Source: Salvia splendens
Lineage: Eukaryota; Streptophyta; Magnoliopsida; Lamiales; Lamiaceae
NCBI RefSeq assembly: GCF_004379255.2
Contig: NC_056040.1
Span: 5,436,257-5,500,256 of the forward strand
Direction of reading: 5' to 3'
DNA: 64,000 nucleotides
Of this stretch, positions 23,394 to 35,400 are shown in pieces. The notes beneath the pieces are model-generated. The model ran no database searches, was not told the origin of the DNA, and was given only the letters and a program-made list of their open reading frames with translations. Numbering within the stretch: position 1 is the first letter of the stretch; every line of letters starts with the position of its first letter. A program made the position numbers and the translations under genes.

Positions 23394-23940
23394 CATAGGG
23401 GATAAAGTTTGAAATCCGCTAATTAAATCATGAAGTTTTAATTTTTTCAGTTCATCCCATGAATCGAATTTTAGGTGGGATCTTTTGAATCGAATTTTAG
23501 GTGGGATCTTTGTTGACGTAGATTACGATTTCAAGTTGGATTGAGATTTAAATCACAAAAAAGATACTTCATCCGTCCCAAGATATTAGACTAATTTCTT
23601 TTAGCTCAAGAATTTAGGAAGTGTTGTTTAGTGGTGCAAGTGGAGTTGGTAATAAAGTAAATTTTTACCATAAATAGAAATGACTCAAGTATGTTGGGAC
23701 ACCCCAAAGTGGTATAGAGTCTAATATCTTGGGACGGAGGGAGTGCGTGTATAATCCAAAGTGTTATCATAAGGAGTTTGATCTTGAAGTTGGATTGAGA
23801 TTTTAATGTAGAGATGCAAATATTCCACCTAAAATTTGACCCATGGGTTAAACTAGAAAAATTGAAACTTCGTGATTTAATTAGCGGATTTTAAACTTTG
23901 TGGGATAGACCACATTTTGATCAAACTTGATGATTTAAAT
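23394..23940. mobile_element. Long inverted-repeat MITE carrying a nested Stowaway
   Basis: The left arm, with AAATCCGCTAATTAAATCA then an AAGTTTTAATTTTT tract, is repeated in inverse orientation in the right arm (TGATTTAATTAGCGGATTTT at about 23870). The arms match imperfectly over about 100 bp. A TGACTATTTAC direct repeat flanks both ends. A Stowaway element occupies the centre. Confidence 0.55.
23567..23743. mobile_element. Stowaway MITE, nested
   Basis: Bounded by CTTCATCCGTCCCAAGATAT and ATATCTTGGGACGGAGGGAG, good inverted repeats about 177 bp apart; left TA present, right dinucleotide changed to TG. It lies in the loop region of the larger inverted-repeat element. Confidence 0.75.
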
Positions 23941-24037
23941 GACTATTTACCCTTTCGTATAATGCGAAAGAAATTGAAATAATCATATAATTAAGGTTAA
24001 TATATGAACCCTTCTCTCATGAGTGAAACATGATTAG

Positions 24038-24720
24038 CAGTGGCGGATCTAGGGGACGGCCGCCCCTTCCGTGCTACTAATTTCCCCTTATTCTTAGAAG
24101 TCTAATGGTTTAGTCATTAAGTTTTGAACTAAGAGGTCTAAGGATCAACCCTGAACGAGAACATATTTTTACAATTCTTTACTTTTTTATTTTATCAATT
24201 TATATTTCTTCTTATAATCAAAATAAAACCTTGTAATGCTTTATGAAATCTAAACTATTACTACTAATTTACATAATATTATTGTGTATATTTATTTTTT
24301 AGGTAAAATCATTTTTAATATTGTGTTTACTTTTTTTTATGCCCTAAATTAAAGTACTTATAATTTGTGATCCGTATCATATTGCATCTTATTCTCTACG
24401 TAACAAAATAAATATTTATGAAATATAAATATTTGCTACTCTATTTATATCACTTTTGTATATATATTTTATTTATATCATTTTTGTATATAATACTTAC
24501 AAGGATTTTGGATGTAGTATATAATATTTACAATGATTTAATAGTTTTATATGAATAATAAATATATGTAAGTTAATGCATGTTTATATTTTACTATAAA
24601 AGAAGCTAATATTAAAATAATATTATTTATTTTATTATTAAAAAAATATTGTATATTATATTTAATATTTAAAATATACAATTTCGCCCTCTCTATTTTC
24701 GGCTTCTGGATCTGTCACTG
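24038..24720. mobile_element. hAT-like element remnant
   Basis: Left terminus CAGTGGCGGATCTAG and right terminus CTGGATCTGTCACTG are inverted repeats of hAT type. The interior is AT-rich without coding potential, and flanking 8-mers do not match, suggesting an old insertion. Confidence 0.5.
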
Positions 24721-24949
24721 TGTGGGACAGATGAAATATTGTTATAACTATAGATTGAATAATGTGAGAACCGGGAAGAAGGGGGTAGTTTTTAGTAGCA
24801 CACAAAATATGCATGCAATTTATCCCATAATTAACGTCACATGTATGGAGGCTCGAAAGGTGGTACGCGCAGATGGATCAAGCTATATATAAGATAACCG
24901 AACCGAGTGGATCAGTTAGCAAATGTAGTTGCCACTTGATCAAGACATT

Positions 24950-26075
24950 GTCTCTCATTCACCCAAATATATTTATAACTCCCAGACGTGCACTACTTTA
25001 ACAATAAAACGGCAAGTACGGAGTCGATCCTACAGAGAAACCGGTGCGTTGAGTGTGTGAATAGTGAACAGGGGTCGGCTGCTGCCACACTTTAAATTAG
25101 GAGTTTTAACTATTGGATTAAGCTAGGCGGAAAGTAAACTAACTACTAGATCAAGGGACTCATCATGCTGGAAAATAACTGACTAATCAAGTAAGCGATA
25201 ATTTAAATAAAGACCTAACTACCTTAAGATGCTTCGGCACTACAAATCACTTTGTCATTCAACATAGTTAAACACAAGATCGAGAATTTTAAAGTTGAAG
25301 CTAAACTGGAACAGTAAACAAGATCCGGAAACAAAATAACTTTGATTTTTATAAAAGATTTCTAACTTGGAACTGGAGAGTGCGGAATACAAGCAAGAGT
25401 CTACGAAACAAAATGAAATTTAACTAAGCTAACAAGTTCATAAAACAAGAAAGTAGGAAAGCGAATAAAGCCGAGAAGCTCTCAATCGGAACTTGAGACA
25501 ACGCCGCACATATATTAGTTTCTCTGCCGCGCTCCCTTCGGTCGCTCTCTTCTAACTAACCATTGCGATTATCTAACTAAGCTCTCTTTGGAACTGGCGA
25601 AAACTTGGAACTGAAAACTAGACTAAAAAGGAAAGCTAAACTAGAAGCGGAAAGAAGATGATTAATTAGGATGGTGCATCCTCTATTTATAAGCTCGTCG
25701 CAACAATCTCCAGCTGGGGTAACGTCTTTGGCAGCGAATATTCGTCCTTGCTGGGATTGAGCGCCTCATTGATTGATACGTGCCCTCCTTCTAGAATGTC
25801 GTCCTTGATAACCGATTGATGATCGCCATCCAGCGCATCAGCCTCACGTGTCTTTCTTCTAGAATGCAGTGGTACCCCGTCTAACGGCTTGATTGCCCCC
25901 TTGATCAACTCTCTCAATTTTGGCCTTTTTCGCCTTCTGTACCAGCTTGATCAGCTTGGCCTTGTTGCCCTTGGTCAAGCGGCATTCCTGCACAATTAAC
26001 ACTCGTTTTGCGCGATAAACTGATCAAATAGCATACATTTTACCCCTAAACCGATGCATGAAATAGGCTTTATCA
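24950..26075. mobile_element. Possible LTR-retrotransposon (solo LTR) remnant
   Basis: Contains ACGGCAAGTACGGAGTCGAT followed by a CCTACAGAGA run, which resembles segments common in plant gypsy LTRs, and a later stretch of higher GC with a TCTATTTATAAGC TATA-like motif at about 25683. No matching second LTR or pol coding is present, so it is at best a solo LTR. Confidence 0.3.
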
Positions 26076-26130
26076 ATGTACTTAATTATTTTTTGTATAG
26101 TTATCTTTGATGAGTTTTGCTAACTGCTAA

Positions 26131-28150
26131 GAGCATCCACAATGGTTTTAGGCTAGCCATAGGTCAGCCATAGGCTAGCCACAACTCTTCCTGCCACATC
26201 ATCAGCACTAAAAACTCTTCCTGCCACATCATCAGGACAAGCAACTGGACAAGGAATAGGCTAGCAATAGGCTAGCAACAATAAACAAAATTATAAAAAA
26301 CAAATAATTAACAATCACACAAAATACGGAATTAAATTTACGACACAGATACGGGAAAATTCAATAATAATAGTAAAATTAAAAAAAGTACATTAATTAC
26401 AAAAAAATTACATTAATAAAAAAATTACAATAATTTTAAAAAAACCCTCTTCCACACACGAGCCCTCGCCTCCGCCTCACTCCTCGTGGCCGTCGCCGTC
26501 GCCGCTATCCGGGACCACCACCTCTGCGGCATCTGAGCCCCCCAATCGTGCCGCGGCGGCATCCAAATCGACCCGCATACTCTCGAGCATTGAGTGAAGA
26601 AACCTCTTCTCCATGGGGTCAGTTGCCGCCCTCCATTCAGCTAAGATCTTGTGCATCTGAGCCAGCGTTTGTTGACGCGCGAAGAAGGCGAGCTCGGTTG
26701 GCGACGAGCCAACAGGGGGGATGCCGACTGGACCTCCTGGGACCCCCTGGGCGACCCCTCTCGCTACCCGTTGCTCACGCCTTTGCCCAACCGGGCGAGT
26801 GCGGCGAGTAAACGATGGAGGGGACGGGAACTCCTGAACATCCTCAGGGAGGTCGTGGGAACCGCCGCTGCTGCCGCTGTAATCACCGGCATAGTTCAGT
26901 CGCTGCTTCTTCGGCCAGCCAGCATCGACACCTGCCCGAAACTTCTCGGAGTCCATCAGGACCTCATAGCAGTTCGAGTAGGTGAACTCCTTATAAAGCA
27001 CGGGCAGGGGGAAGGCTTTCTCCGCTATCCTCCTGCAGTCCTCAGTTTGGCCACTGGTCTGCATGCGGAGGGCGTTGGTGTACAAGCCCGAAAATCGGGA
27101 GACCGCAGCCCTGATTCGGTCCCACCCCTTCCGGCACTCCTCCCCGCTGAGTGGCCTCCCCTCCGGGCAAAATGCCTTGTAGGCTGCTGATATTTTAGCC
27201 CACAAGTTGATGATCCTCTGATTGTTCGAATGGAAGGGATCATCGCAAACACTCACCCAAGCCTTGGACAGCGCGACATTCTCCGCATCCGTCCACTTCC
27301 TTCGTGCCAGGCTGTCGTCATCAGCCGGCTGCGACGACTCGCCGACCACCCTTTTGCCCTTCCCCTGCCCTTCTTCTTGTTTGGTGCGCCCCGACCCCGC
27401 CCTACTCCCCCCGTTTGAACGGGAGTGTCCGCATCCTCGAGATCTATCCCCAGCTCCTCTAAGGAGAAAGTCTCACACCCAGTGAACTGCGTCTCCGATG
27501 GGGTCGATGTGTACGAAGAAGCAGTCAAAAATCAAAACTGGGGCGATAGACATTGTCCACCCCGACGTCCCCTGCATCCCGGGCTGCATCCCCGGCTGCA
27601 ACCCCGGCGTCATCTGTATCCCGGCTGCCCAGCCCGGCATCATCTGCATCCCGGGTTGCATCCCTGGTACCCCCTGCCCGCCCTGCATCCCCTGCCATCC
27701 CGACATACTACCCCCGGCTGTCATCCCGGACATCATCTGCTGCCAAGGGTACATGTTGTAGTACCCGGTCCACCTCCCATGGGTACCGTGGGAGTTTGAG
27801 ACCCGCTCGTCACTGGAAATCCCTCGTTGTTGTTCTCCATTTTGCTTTATTGCTCTTGTACATAAATTAAGTGAGAGAGAAAACTCGTTAAAACAAGCAG
27901 TGCGAATGAAAATGACGTGCAAATCGCGTATATATATTGTTTCGAAAATTAAAAAAAAAAGTGTTGGCCGATCGCTCGCCGATCGCCCGCCTACAATGGC
28001 GGCCAGCCGATCGGCGAGCGCCCGAGAATCGGCGTCCGCTAGCCGATTTTTTCGCCGATTTGGCGCTAGCCGACTCCAATGGTTCGGCGAGCGAACTGGC
28101 TAGCGCCAGCAATTGGCTAGCCGGTCCGCTAGCCGCCATTGGAGATGCTC
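26131..28150 (-). mobile_element. PIF/Harbinger element with Myb/SANT ORF
   Basis: Termini GAGCATCCACAATGG and CCATTGGAGATGCTC are near-perfect inverted repeats flanked on both sides by TAA (26128-26130 and 28151-28153), the Harbinger target duplication. Many GGCTAGCC and CGCTAGCC motifs lie just inside both ends and may be transposase or Myb binding sites. The element carries a Myb/SANT-type ORF on the minus strand but no DDE transposase, so it is non-autonomous. Confidence 0.82.
26477..27840 (-). pseudogene. Harbinger-associated Myb/SANT protein, frameshifted
   Basis: Coding runs from ATG 27840 to a stop at 26477 but switches frame three times (roughly at 27780, 27510 and 27355). The N-terminal part is Met/Gly/Gln/Pro-rich with repeated MQPGMQ-like units. 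The next part is Lys/Arg-rich (NKKKGRGRAKG). The last 289 codons, which lack an ATG of their own, hold an intact SANT domain (RKWTDAENVALSKAWVSV, then the INLWAKISAAYKAF and CRKGWDRIRAAVSRF helices) followed by a C-terminal helical region. This is the family often annotated as glutathione S-transferase T3-like, whose members partner Harbinger transposases in DNA binding and nuclear import. A full-length product is not expected unless the frameshifts are sequencing errors. Confidence 0.77.
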
Positions 28151-28153
28151 TAA

Positions 28154-29250
28154 ATGAATGATTACACACACATTATTAAAGTCCGAAAAAGAAGAACCCC
28201 AAATATTCAAATGAGTAATGTGTGGTCTTATGTGACACTATCATGGTTTGGTGAGTGTCTTACTAATAAATAGACAACCATTTCCAATAAAGATATCATT
28301 AGTTGCCATCTCTGCCTTCGTTCCGTTGGGGCATTTTTAATGGAAAAGAGGGGTATGGGTGGGCGATAACGATGCTCATTTATCGGGAGGCGTTGGATGC
28401 AGAGGGGCGGGCGAAAATTAATACGACTATTTTTTATTCAAATTTATCACTCTATAAATACATTTATTTTTTACATTTTAGGAATTGTAGTTTTAAATTT
28501 TTATGATTTTTATTGGAGTAATTTTGTTACTAGTATAGTACTCCTATTAATTAATTTTACAAAATGAATGATGATTAAAAAATAAAAATTAAATTGAAAT
28601 TTTATACTGTGGAATTTTTTTTTTGGAAGGATGAAATAATATTTTTGAAACTTACAATTAAAATATTCTGAAATTTTCAAATTTATTAGAGGCCATGAAC
28701 CATTTTCTGCAATGCTCCATCAATGATTGAACGCTGATTTTTTTGTTTCTTATAATCAATGAGTGAAACTACAATTTTTGGAATATTATGTACTACAATT
28801 CTTTTTGTTCTTTCCGCGTCGTGGATGGAGAAATAATAGAGTATATTAAATTCGAATAATACACATATTTCTTCACATTGAAGTTTATTTTTGAGGTTCA
28901 TTAGATAAATTATCTAACTTATATAATATTATCGATATACATACAATCCTAGTAACCAAAATTTGGAGAATGTATTTAATTAATTCTACAAATTATATTA
29001 CTCCCTTTCCATGGTCCTACCACAAGTGATGAATTTACTTTTTAGCTAAAAACAAAATATCAATTATCATTTACTTTATTATTTCTTTCTTATTTTATTC
29101 TCTTTTTATCTCTTTTACTTTTCAATCTCACCACTTTAACTCAATACGTATCATTTTCTTAGTTCATGTGTTCAAAAGAAATCTATTACTTGTAATGCGA
29201 CAGAGGAGGGGGTGCGTCTTATTATGTATGTATTCATTTATGAAGAAATA
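28154..29250. other. AT-rich intergenic stretch
   Basis: No gene recognised. A GC-richer patch at about 28310-28420 resembles the TIR-proximal parts of Harbinger MITEs in composition only. Confidence 0.45.
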
Positions 29251-29251
29251 C

Positions 29252-29258
29252 TATAAAA
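29252..29258 (+). promoter_or_regulatory. TATA box upstream of the 29406 ORF
   Basis: TATAAAA about 150 bp upstream of the ATG at 29406, a plausible core promoter. Confidence 0.55.
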
Positions 29259-29405
29259 ACATACTCTCCATTATTAAAGGGTGCATCGTATATTCATAAG
29301 TTGCAGAAGTAGTACTACTTTTACTAGAGAGGGCGACCGCAGATCTCAGTTTACCACCTGAATATTCCCAAATCCCCAAATTAGTTTCTTTTCCAATCAA
29401 TTTCT

Positions 29406-29810
29406 ATGCAGAAATTCAAGTTGTTAGCAACCCAATGCGCCGTCGCCGGAAGCCCTACCCGGAGCCCGACGACCAGCCCGGTAATCCACCTCCGCCGCCG
29501 CACAACCCTCCGAATGCTTCTCACCCGCGGCGGAAGCAGACCGGCCGGCCGCAGGAGGCTTCCACCGCGCTGCGATCGGGGAGAGCGCTCGCCGGAGAAT
29601 GCCTCCGTCGCCGTCAGCCACAAGCTGAAGGATTTGTTCGTGTCGTCGCCGCCGTCGTTCAGCGAGAGGGCTTCGGAGAGGGTTGGAGAGAGGCTGATGC
29701 CGGCGGGAGGAGGGAGGAGAGGTGGTGGGGCCCGCGCGCTGTCGGTGACGTTTCGGCAACGGTTGTTGAGGAGGGCTTGGCGGCCGGCACTTGTCGCTAT
29801 ACCTGAGTGA
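29406..29810 (+). CDS. Small conserved-looking plant protein of unknown function
   Basis: An intronless 134-codon ORF in a GC-rich island that ends abruptly at the stop codon. The N-terminus MQKFKLLATQCAVAGSP, the SPTRSPTTSP repeat and the LKDLFVSSPP block look like features of a family of small, basic, Ser/Pro-rich plant proteins. I recall similar N-termini but cannot name the family. There is no signal peptide or membrane segment; the protein is rich in Arg and could be nuclear or organellar. Two overlapping ORFs of similar length in other frames (29435-29806 plus, 29424-29822 minus) are alternatives. I prefer this frame because it has the non-repetitive N-terminus, a Ser/Pro phospho-site pattern and an upstream TATA box. 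Confidence 0.6.
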   Translation: MQKFKLLATQCAVAGSPTRSPTTSPVIHLRRRTTLRMLLTRGGSRPAGRRRLPPRCDRGERSPENASVAVSHKLKDLFVSSPPSFSERASERVGERLMPAGGGRRGGGARALSVTFRQRLLRRAWRPALVAIPE

Positions 29811-30542
29811 CCATTTGTTCAATTTCTGTGGAAAATTTTGAGTGCTTTTTACGTTTTGTTATTATAATTAATGTTTTGAGGTATCTTAATTAAATATTTT
29901 TACCGTTTCATTTCTTAGAAAATTCGGATAGTTGAAATGATAATTCTCTAGTTTTGGCCTTAGGGATGCTATGCTCTGGTCAAAATAATCTTGAAAATAT
30001 TTCGATATGTGAAGGTTAAAAGTCTTAAATCCCTGAATCATCAATGATTTTAAAAACCTTGCATAAAAAAAATTATACATAAAAAGTGAATTCATAATTG
30101 TATTCCCCCCACGCTGATTAAGTTATCACATATTCATACCACATCAAACAAACCTTTATTGAAAATAACTTAAGTAATTACTACTCCCCATTTAATATCC
30201 AATGTTTTATTTTGCGAATAAAAATATTTTCTGAGACATTTGTCTCATAAAATATTTATGTCATCTATCGATATGACTATAAAAAATACTACTGTCACTT
30301 AGCTAAATTACAAAAAAATGTATGATGTATATTTCCAACCAGATACAAAAAAAAAATCTAAATACACATCAACATTATTGTTTTAATTCATTGTTCAATA
30401 CCTCAACATCATTTTTTTCAGTTCTTAATTCAATCAGAAGCGAATTCAAATTTGTCTCACACCTCCACTCCTAATGCGATGGTTTCATGGCTCAATCAAG
30501 TTGAGAGAGAGACACAACGGAACCCGATTGTTTGTCGAGAGA

Positions 30543-30872
30543 TTAAGAAGAAGGATAATAGTAGAATTCAGAAACTTTACTTTCAAGTTTCAATGCATCA
30601 CGTCTTCTCGGACGTAAATAATCAATGCACGTCCTCTCTGTGATACCAACCATTCTATTCATGACTCGGAATTGTTCAGAAATTATATCGAGCAACGCAA
30701 ACGTTCCAGCAAGACGCATTTTCTTATTTTTCTGCCTTCGACGGTTAATCATCGAGAGTACATGACGGAGCAGCAAAATATTACGATCATGAATTCTCAT
30801 CAGTTCTTCAATAACTAACATGATATTTGTCATTTCTTGTGAAAGTGGTGATCCCTGGTGCAAATCATTCAA
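30543..30872 (-). other. Unidentified 109-codon ORF, possibly transposon-related
   Basis: Starts MNDLHQGSPLSQEMTN and is rich in Leu, Met and Arg with two helical-looking stretches (IMLVIEELMRIHDRN and MVGITERTCIDYLRPRRRD). The context of repeats on its 5' side suggests a transposon fragment, possibly the N-terminus of a HARBI1-like nuclease, but no catalytic residue is visible to support this. Confidence 0.25.
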
Positions 30873-30940
30873 ATTTTAGAACTCTAAACACACGCTTATA
30901 AAAAACAACTGTCTGGATAAGCCCATTCGAAACAAAAAAA

Positions 30941-31126
30941 TCACATAATACAGATCCTAAAAAAGGGCTTGATTAAAATTTTGGAACAATGGAAGAAGTC
31001 CAAAATCATGAAAAAAAATACTTCAAGAAGTATGATATTTACATAATTTCACATAATACAGCAACTAAAAGGAGCTTGATTAAAATTTTTATACAATTGA
31101 ATAAGTCCAAAATCATGAAAAAATGC
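30941..31126. repeat. Imperfect 77-bp duplication
   Basis: Copies at about 30941-31017 and 31049-31126 both begin TCACATAATACAG, share GCTTGATTAAAATTTT and end AAGTCCAAAATCATGAAAAA. They lie 108 bp apart. Confidence 0.85.
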
Positions 31127-31253
31127 TTGTATCTGAAAATTTCCACCTAAAAATTGGTGTATTATATGCTCAGATCCGCTCGAAAAAAAGGGTAATGATA
31201 AAATACCTCTTTGTCAATAACTCCGTCAACCATGTCAATTTTTCAATGAAATG

Positions 31254-31340
31254 CCTGGTAGCTGCTGCAAAGCTTGAGTCTGCCTAGTAGCTGCTGCAAA
31301 GCTTCAGTCTTCCTGGTAGTTGCCGCAAAGCTTGAGTTCG
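31254..31340. repeat. 29-bp tandem repeat, three copies
   Basis: Units starting CCTGGTAGCTGCTGCAAAGC at 31254, 31283 and 31312, each differing at two to four positions. Confidence 0.9.
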
Positions 31341-32405
31341 CCGGCGGGATGTAGATATCGGACTTAGAGAGGATTTGCACACAACAAAATTGGGCAAACA
31401 ACATTATACGAAAGGGAACTAATGGATGTATACAGAAAGAAAAAAAACGGGGGTAAATCGGACAACGACTCATCTTTTTGTATCGTGATTTTCATGGTTG
31501 GCCACAAATGCAGAGGAGGAGAGGTATAGGGTTTGCTCTGAAATTGGGTTAAGAAACTAGAAAAAAAGGCATTCAAACAATGGGAAAAGGCAGTAACATG
31601 GGCCTATCGTGGGTCTAGCAAGGCATTCAAACAAGCCCTTAATGAGTCAGAGTCGCATTCAAAGACACATTCTAAATTATTTTTTGATGGAAAGCAATTA
31701 ATGAAAATATTTAATTTTATTTTCTTCCTTTCGATAGATATATCAACACACTTGACATAGTAAAACATTTCTCCTCTATCAAAATTTGTTTTGTAATTAA
31801 CTTACTTCTGTGGAAGTAATTCGAATTTTTTGCTACTAATTGACTATTGTGCCTTTTTTAATTCTTTTTTCCTTTTATATTTATATATTCAAAAAAGATT
31901 ATAATATATGCAAAACTAATTACTACTGTCGAATCAATAAATTGTTTATTAGTATTAAATCACTTTACTAGTTTACTTCATTTTAAGATCATTGTGCATT
32001 ATTTAAAAAATAAATAAAATAAAATGGTACTATTAAAATGAATTTCGTATAAAATAAACTAAAACAAAAAAATAAACTAAAACAAAAAATAATCCTAAAA
32101 ACACTTTTTAATTACATTACTGTATTCTGAATTTACTAGTGTAAATTTAATTTTTCCAACGTTCGAAAATCCTCATAAAACTACCCTCCTTTGAAACTCA
32201 GCTTACTTTTTTTCTTCGCTCGGCCCTCTTCCACACGCGCCACCACCTTCCCCGCGCCGGCCGCCTTCATTCACTGAAAGGAGATCTCAACACGACTGCG
32301 GTGGCTGCTACAGTGAGAGAGTTGAGCTTGATTTATGAACTGTACAAGTCAATTCAGTCAGCTGCCACAGAAAAAAGGGGAATAGTTTGAGGAGGACAAA
32401 AAGGT

Positions 32406-35400
32406 ATGGGCGGGGTGACGTCATCGATCGCGGCTAAGTTCGCCTTCTTCCCGCCGACTCCGCCTTCATACACGGTCGTGGCCGACGACTCTCGCGGCGG
32501 AGCACTTTGCATACCGGAGGTTCCGCAGAGGGAAGACGTCGACGTCTTGAAGCTGAGGACGCGCCGCGGTAACGATGTGGTCGCGGTGTACATCACTCAC
32601 CCCAAGGCAACTGCTACGATGCTCTATTCACACGGAAACGCCGCCGATTTAGGTCAGATGTATGAGCTGTTCGTGGAGATTACCCTCCGCCTTCGCATCA
32701 ATCTGATGGGGTAATTTTTTGATTTATTTACATTTATCAATTACTGTTTGGTAGTATTAATTAAAGTAACGCTTGTAAACTTGGAAAGGTCAAAATTATG
32801 GAAGAGATTTGTAGTGAAATTTACATTAATCAATTAGTACTACTATTTGGTAGTATTTGGTCATACTTGTCGAGCAGATTTCCATATCAGACTAGTTGGA
32901 ATGAGAGGATAAAACCGTTGAGCTGCAGGTAGCAGAATCAACTTAGAATACAGTGTTTAAATCTGGACAGATTTCAAAAATTTCTCAATGAAGAATACTT
33001 TGGATAAGTATATGCTAGGATAAGCCTCTATAATTGATTACAATAAAAATACCTTAAGAGATCCCCCAAGCATTGCAAAATATAGTCATTACCTTCCGTC
33101 TCGGCTGTTATATTTAGTTACCTATAATGGTATCAGTGGTTATTTTCCTTACTTGCTTATTCTGTTTTTTCAGGTACGACTACTCAGGTTATGGTCAGTC
33201 GTCTGGAAAGGTAGCTTCCTACTTTGAACAGCAACAAAATTTTCCGACTTAGAAGGTTATAGTTAGTGGGACCATCAGATTGCTTGCTAGTAAAATTGGT
33301 TATTCCTTTTGAAATCAGTTTTTCTCGAAACCTTAGGAAGGTTATATATCATGATAAAATGTTATTGCATCTTTCACTTGTTTTCTGCTAGCTTAAGCTT
33401 GACCGTGATGATAACAACTACAAATGTACTGTTTCATTATCAAGAAAGCATTATACAAGTTACTAAACAGTGATGGATGAAAAAAATCGGGGGGAAATAT
33501 TGCCCATTGACATGGTTCTTCGTTCTTGCCTATAGTGTATAATAAGCAACAAGGTTTTAGATGGTTGTTGTTCAGAAATGTAACTGTATACGTAAGAACC
33601 CAGATACCACCTCGCAGAAGCTCAAATTTCAGATGACTCGTTAATCACACGGCCGCGCAAAAGTTTTTATGAAGAATCCATAGTTCCAACATGATGAGTT
33701 GTGTATTGTCCTTGCCCTTCTTGATTTATTTTCTGAATATGCATTCAACTTGGAAATGAAAACCGGCAATAGGTTTCCTCTTTTCCCAAATATCACATCT
33801 CATCAGTTGCTATTCCCTTTCACTAGGAAATCACCAACTCATAATTTCAATAATCTAGAGACAAGAAAATCGGTCCAAGCTATCAAGGTTAGGGTGAGAA
33901 TATAAATTATGAGTAGTGATAATTGTGTATTTTAGTTAATTTTACACGTCTTTTTCAGATGTGTGCACAAGCATCAGCTTAACTTTGTTCAGAATTGGAA
34001 TTGGCATCTCGGTTGGATGTGTGCACATTCAGCAAGGCAAAATCTGCTCAAGATTACATTAAATTTTAAGCTGTTTTTTTTAAGTAGTATAAGTACCTTT
34101 TTTAGATATGCTCCATATTTATTGCCAACTTAGTCATGCCATCACGTGCTAAGTGGTTATAATTTCGCAGGAGAAAGCAATTTCTGGATTTATACAAGTG
34201 ACTATGTATTAGATGTGCTTCAATTTTTTATTAGATTTCTTGCTATTTGAATCTCCTAGTATATCTTGGAATCATGGGGCACTTTCCTTGCACCTTGTAT
34301 CTGCAAAAGTCTGTTCATTCTTTGATCTGGATAAGCATTATGGATAATAAAGTTTATCTGAATAGCTTTATCAGAAATTCTGAATTTCCCTATAAGTGCT
34401 TATGCCACTAGTTCTTGTCACGGTATGACACAACCCTCTACTTTCTGTGAAACAGCCATCAGAGTGTAATACATACACAGACATTGATGCTGTATATAAA
34501 TGCCTGAAGGAGAAATATGGAGTGAAAGACGAACAGTTAATACTTTATGGGCAGTCTGTTGGTAGTGGTCCCACTATTGATCTAGCATCACGGTCACCAA
34601 ACTTGAGAGGTGTTGTTTTACATAGCCCGATATTATCTGGTTTAAGAGTATTGTACCCTGTAAAGAGGACATATTGGTTTGATATTTACAAGGTGATTAT
34701 TGATCTTACAGCTCATTCATTGTCTCTTTCGTTGTATTGGTAATTGGACATTTCAACAATTAACGCTCAGTTATTTCTTTCTTAACTGCAGAATATTGAC
34801 AAAATTGGTGCTATAGAATGTCCAGTTCTTGTTATCCATGTAAGTTGCTTTTCTTTGTATGTTTATTTTTGCCTTTATCCCTGTTTTCTGTACATTTATT
34901 GCACATAATTAATTGATCAATGAAACTATGTCTATTATTAGTAAGAAATTGCTTGTTAATTCTTGGTTATTGGCAACCCCACCAGACCTCCCTCGTTTTG
35001 TGTGTAGGTTGCAATCGAGATGCATTGATTAGCACAGTATTGCTTATGTCCAAGGGTTACTTCCTATTATTGTTGGCTGATACATCTGGAGAAACTTCAT
35101 TGATATAATATTCTTATCTGCGTCATAGTTAAGAAGTACATGAGGTTCTTATTTAGGACCAGAAATGAGGACCTTGTATGACTCCTTTCCTACGAAAAGC
35201 TCAAACACAAAACAATTGCACAATTCTTATGTATTCTGCACAACTTTTTATATGTGACAAATGCATACTTCTGACTTTTCTTTTGCATATCTAATAACTT
35301 GTGCTGTTATGTGTAGTCTCTCTCTCTCTATCAGAAGAGGGTCCAGGAGTAGAGTGGAGTTGAGTTTTTCAAGTGAATTCATAAAACTTTGAATTGACTG

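Larger units (their letters stand above)
29811..32160. other. Intergenic region with local duplications
   Basis: No confirmed gene. It contains a minus-strand ORF at 30543-30872, described separately, a dispersed duplication at 30941-31126 and a three-unit tandem repeat at 31254-31340. The rest is AT-rich. Confidence 0.45.

Noticed and set aside
27498..27761. Plus-strand ORF reading as a Cys/Pro-rich repeat peptide (CIPGC units)
   Set aside because: It is the antisense of the Met/Gly/Gln repeats in the Harbinger accessory ORF on the minus strand, so the Cys pattern is an artefact of the repeat.
29424..29822. 132-codon minus-strand ORF and 123-codon plus ORF in the GC island
   Set aside because: GC-rich DNA opens several frames; the 29406 plus frame has the more protein-like N-terminus and an upstream TATA box. 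The choice remains provisional.
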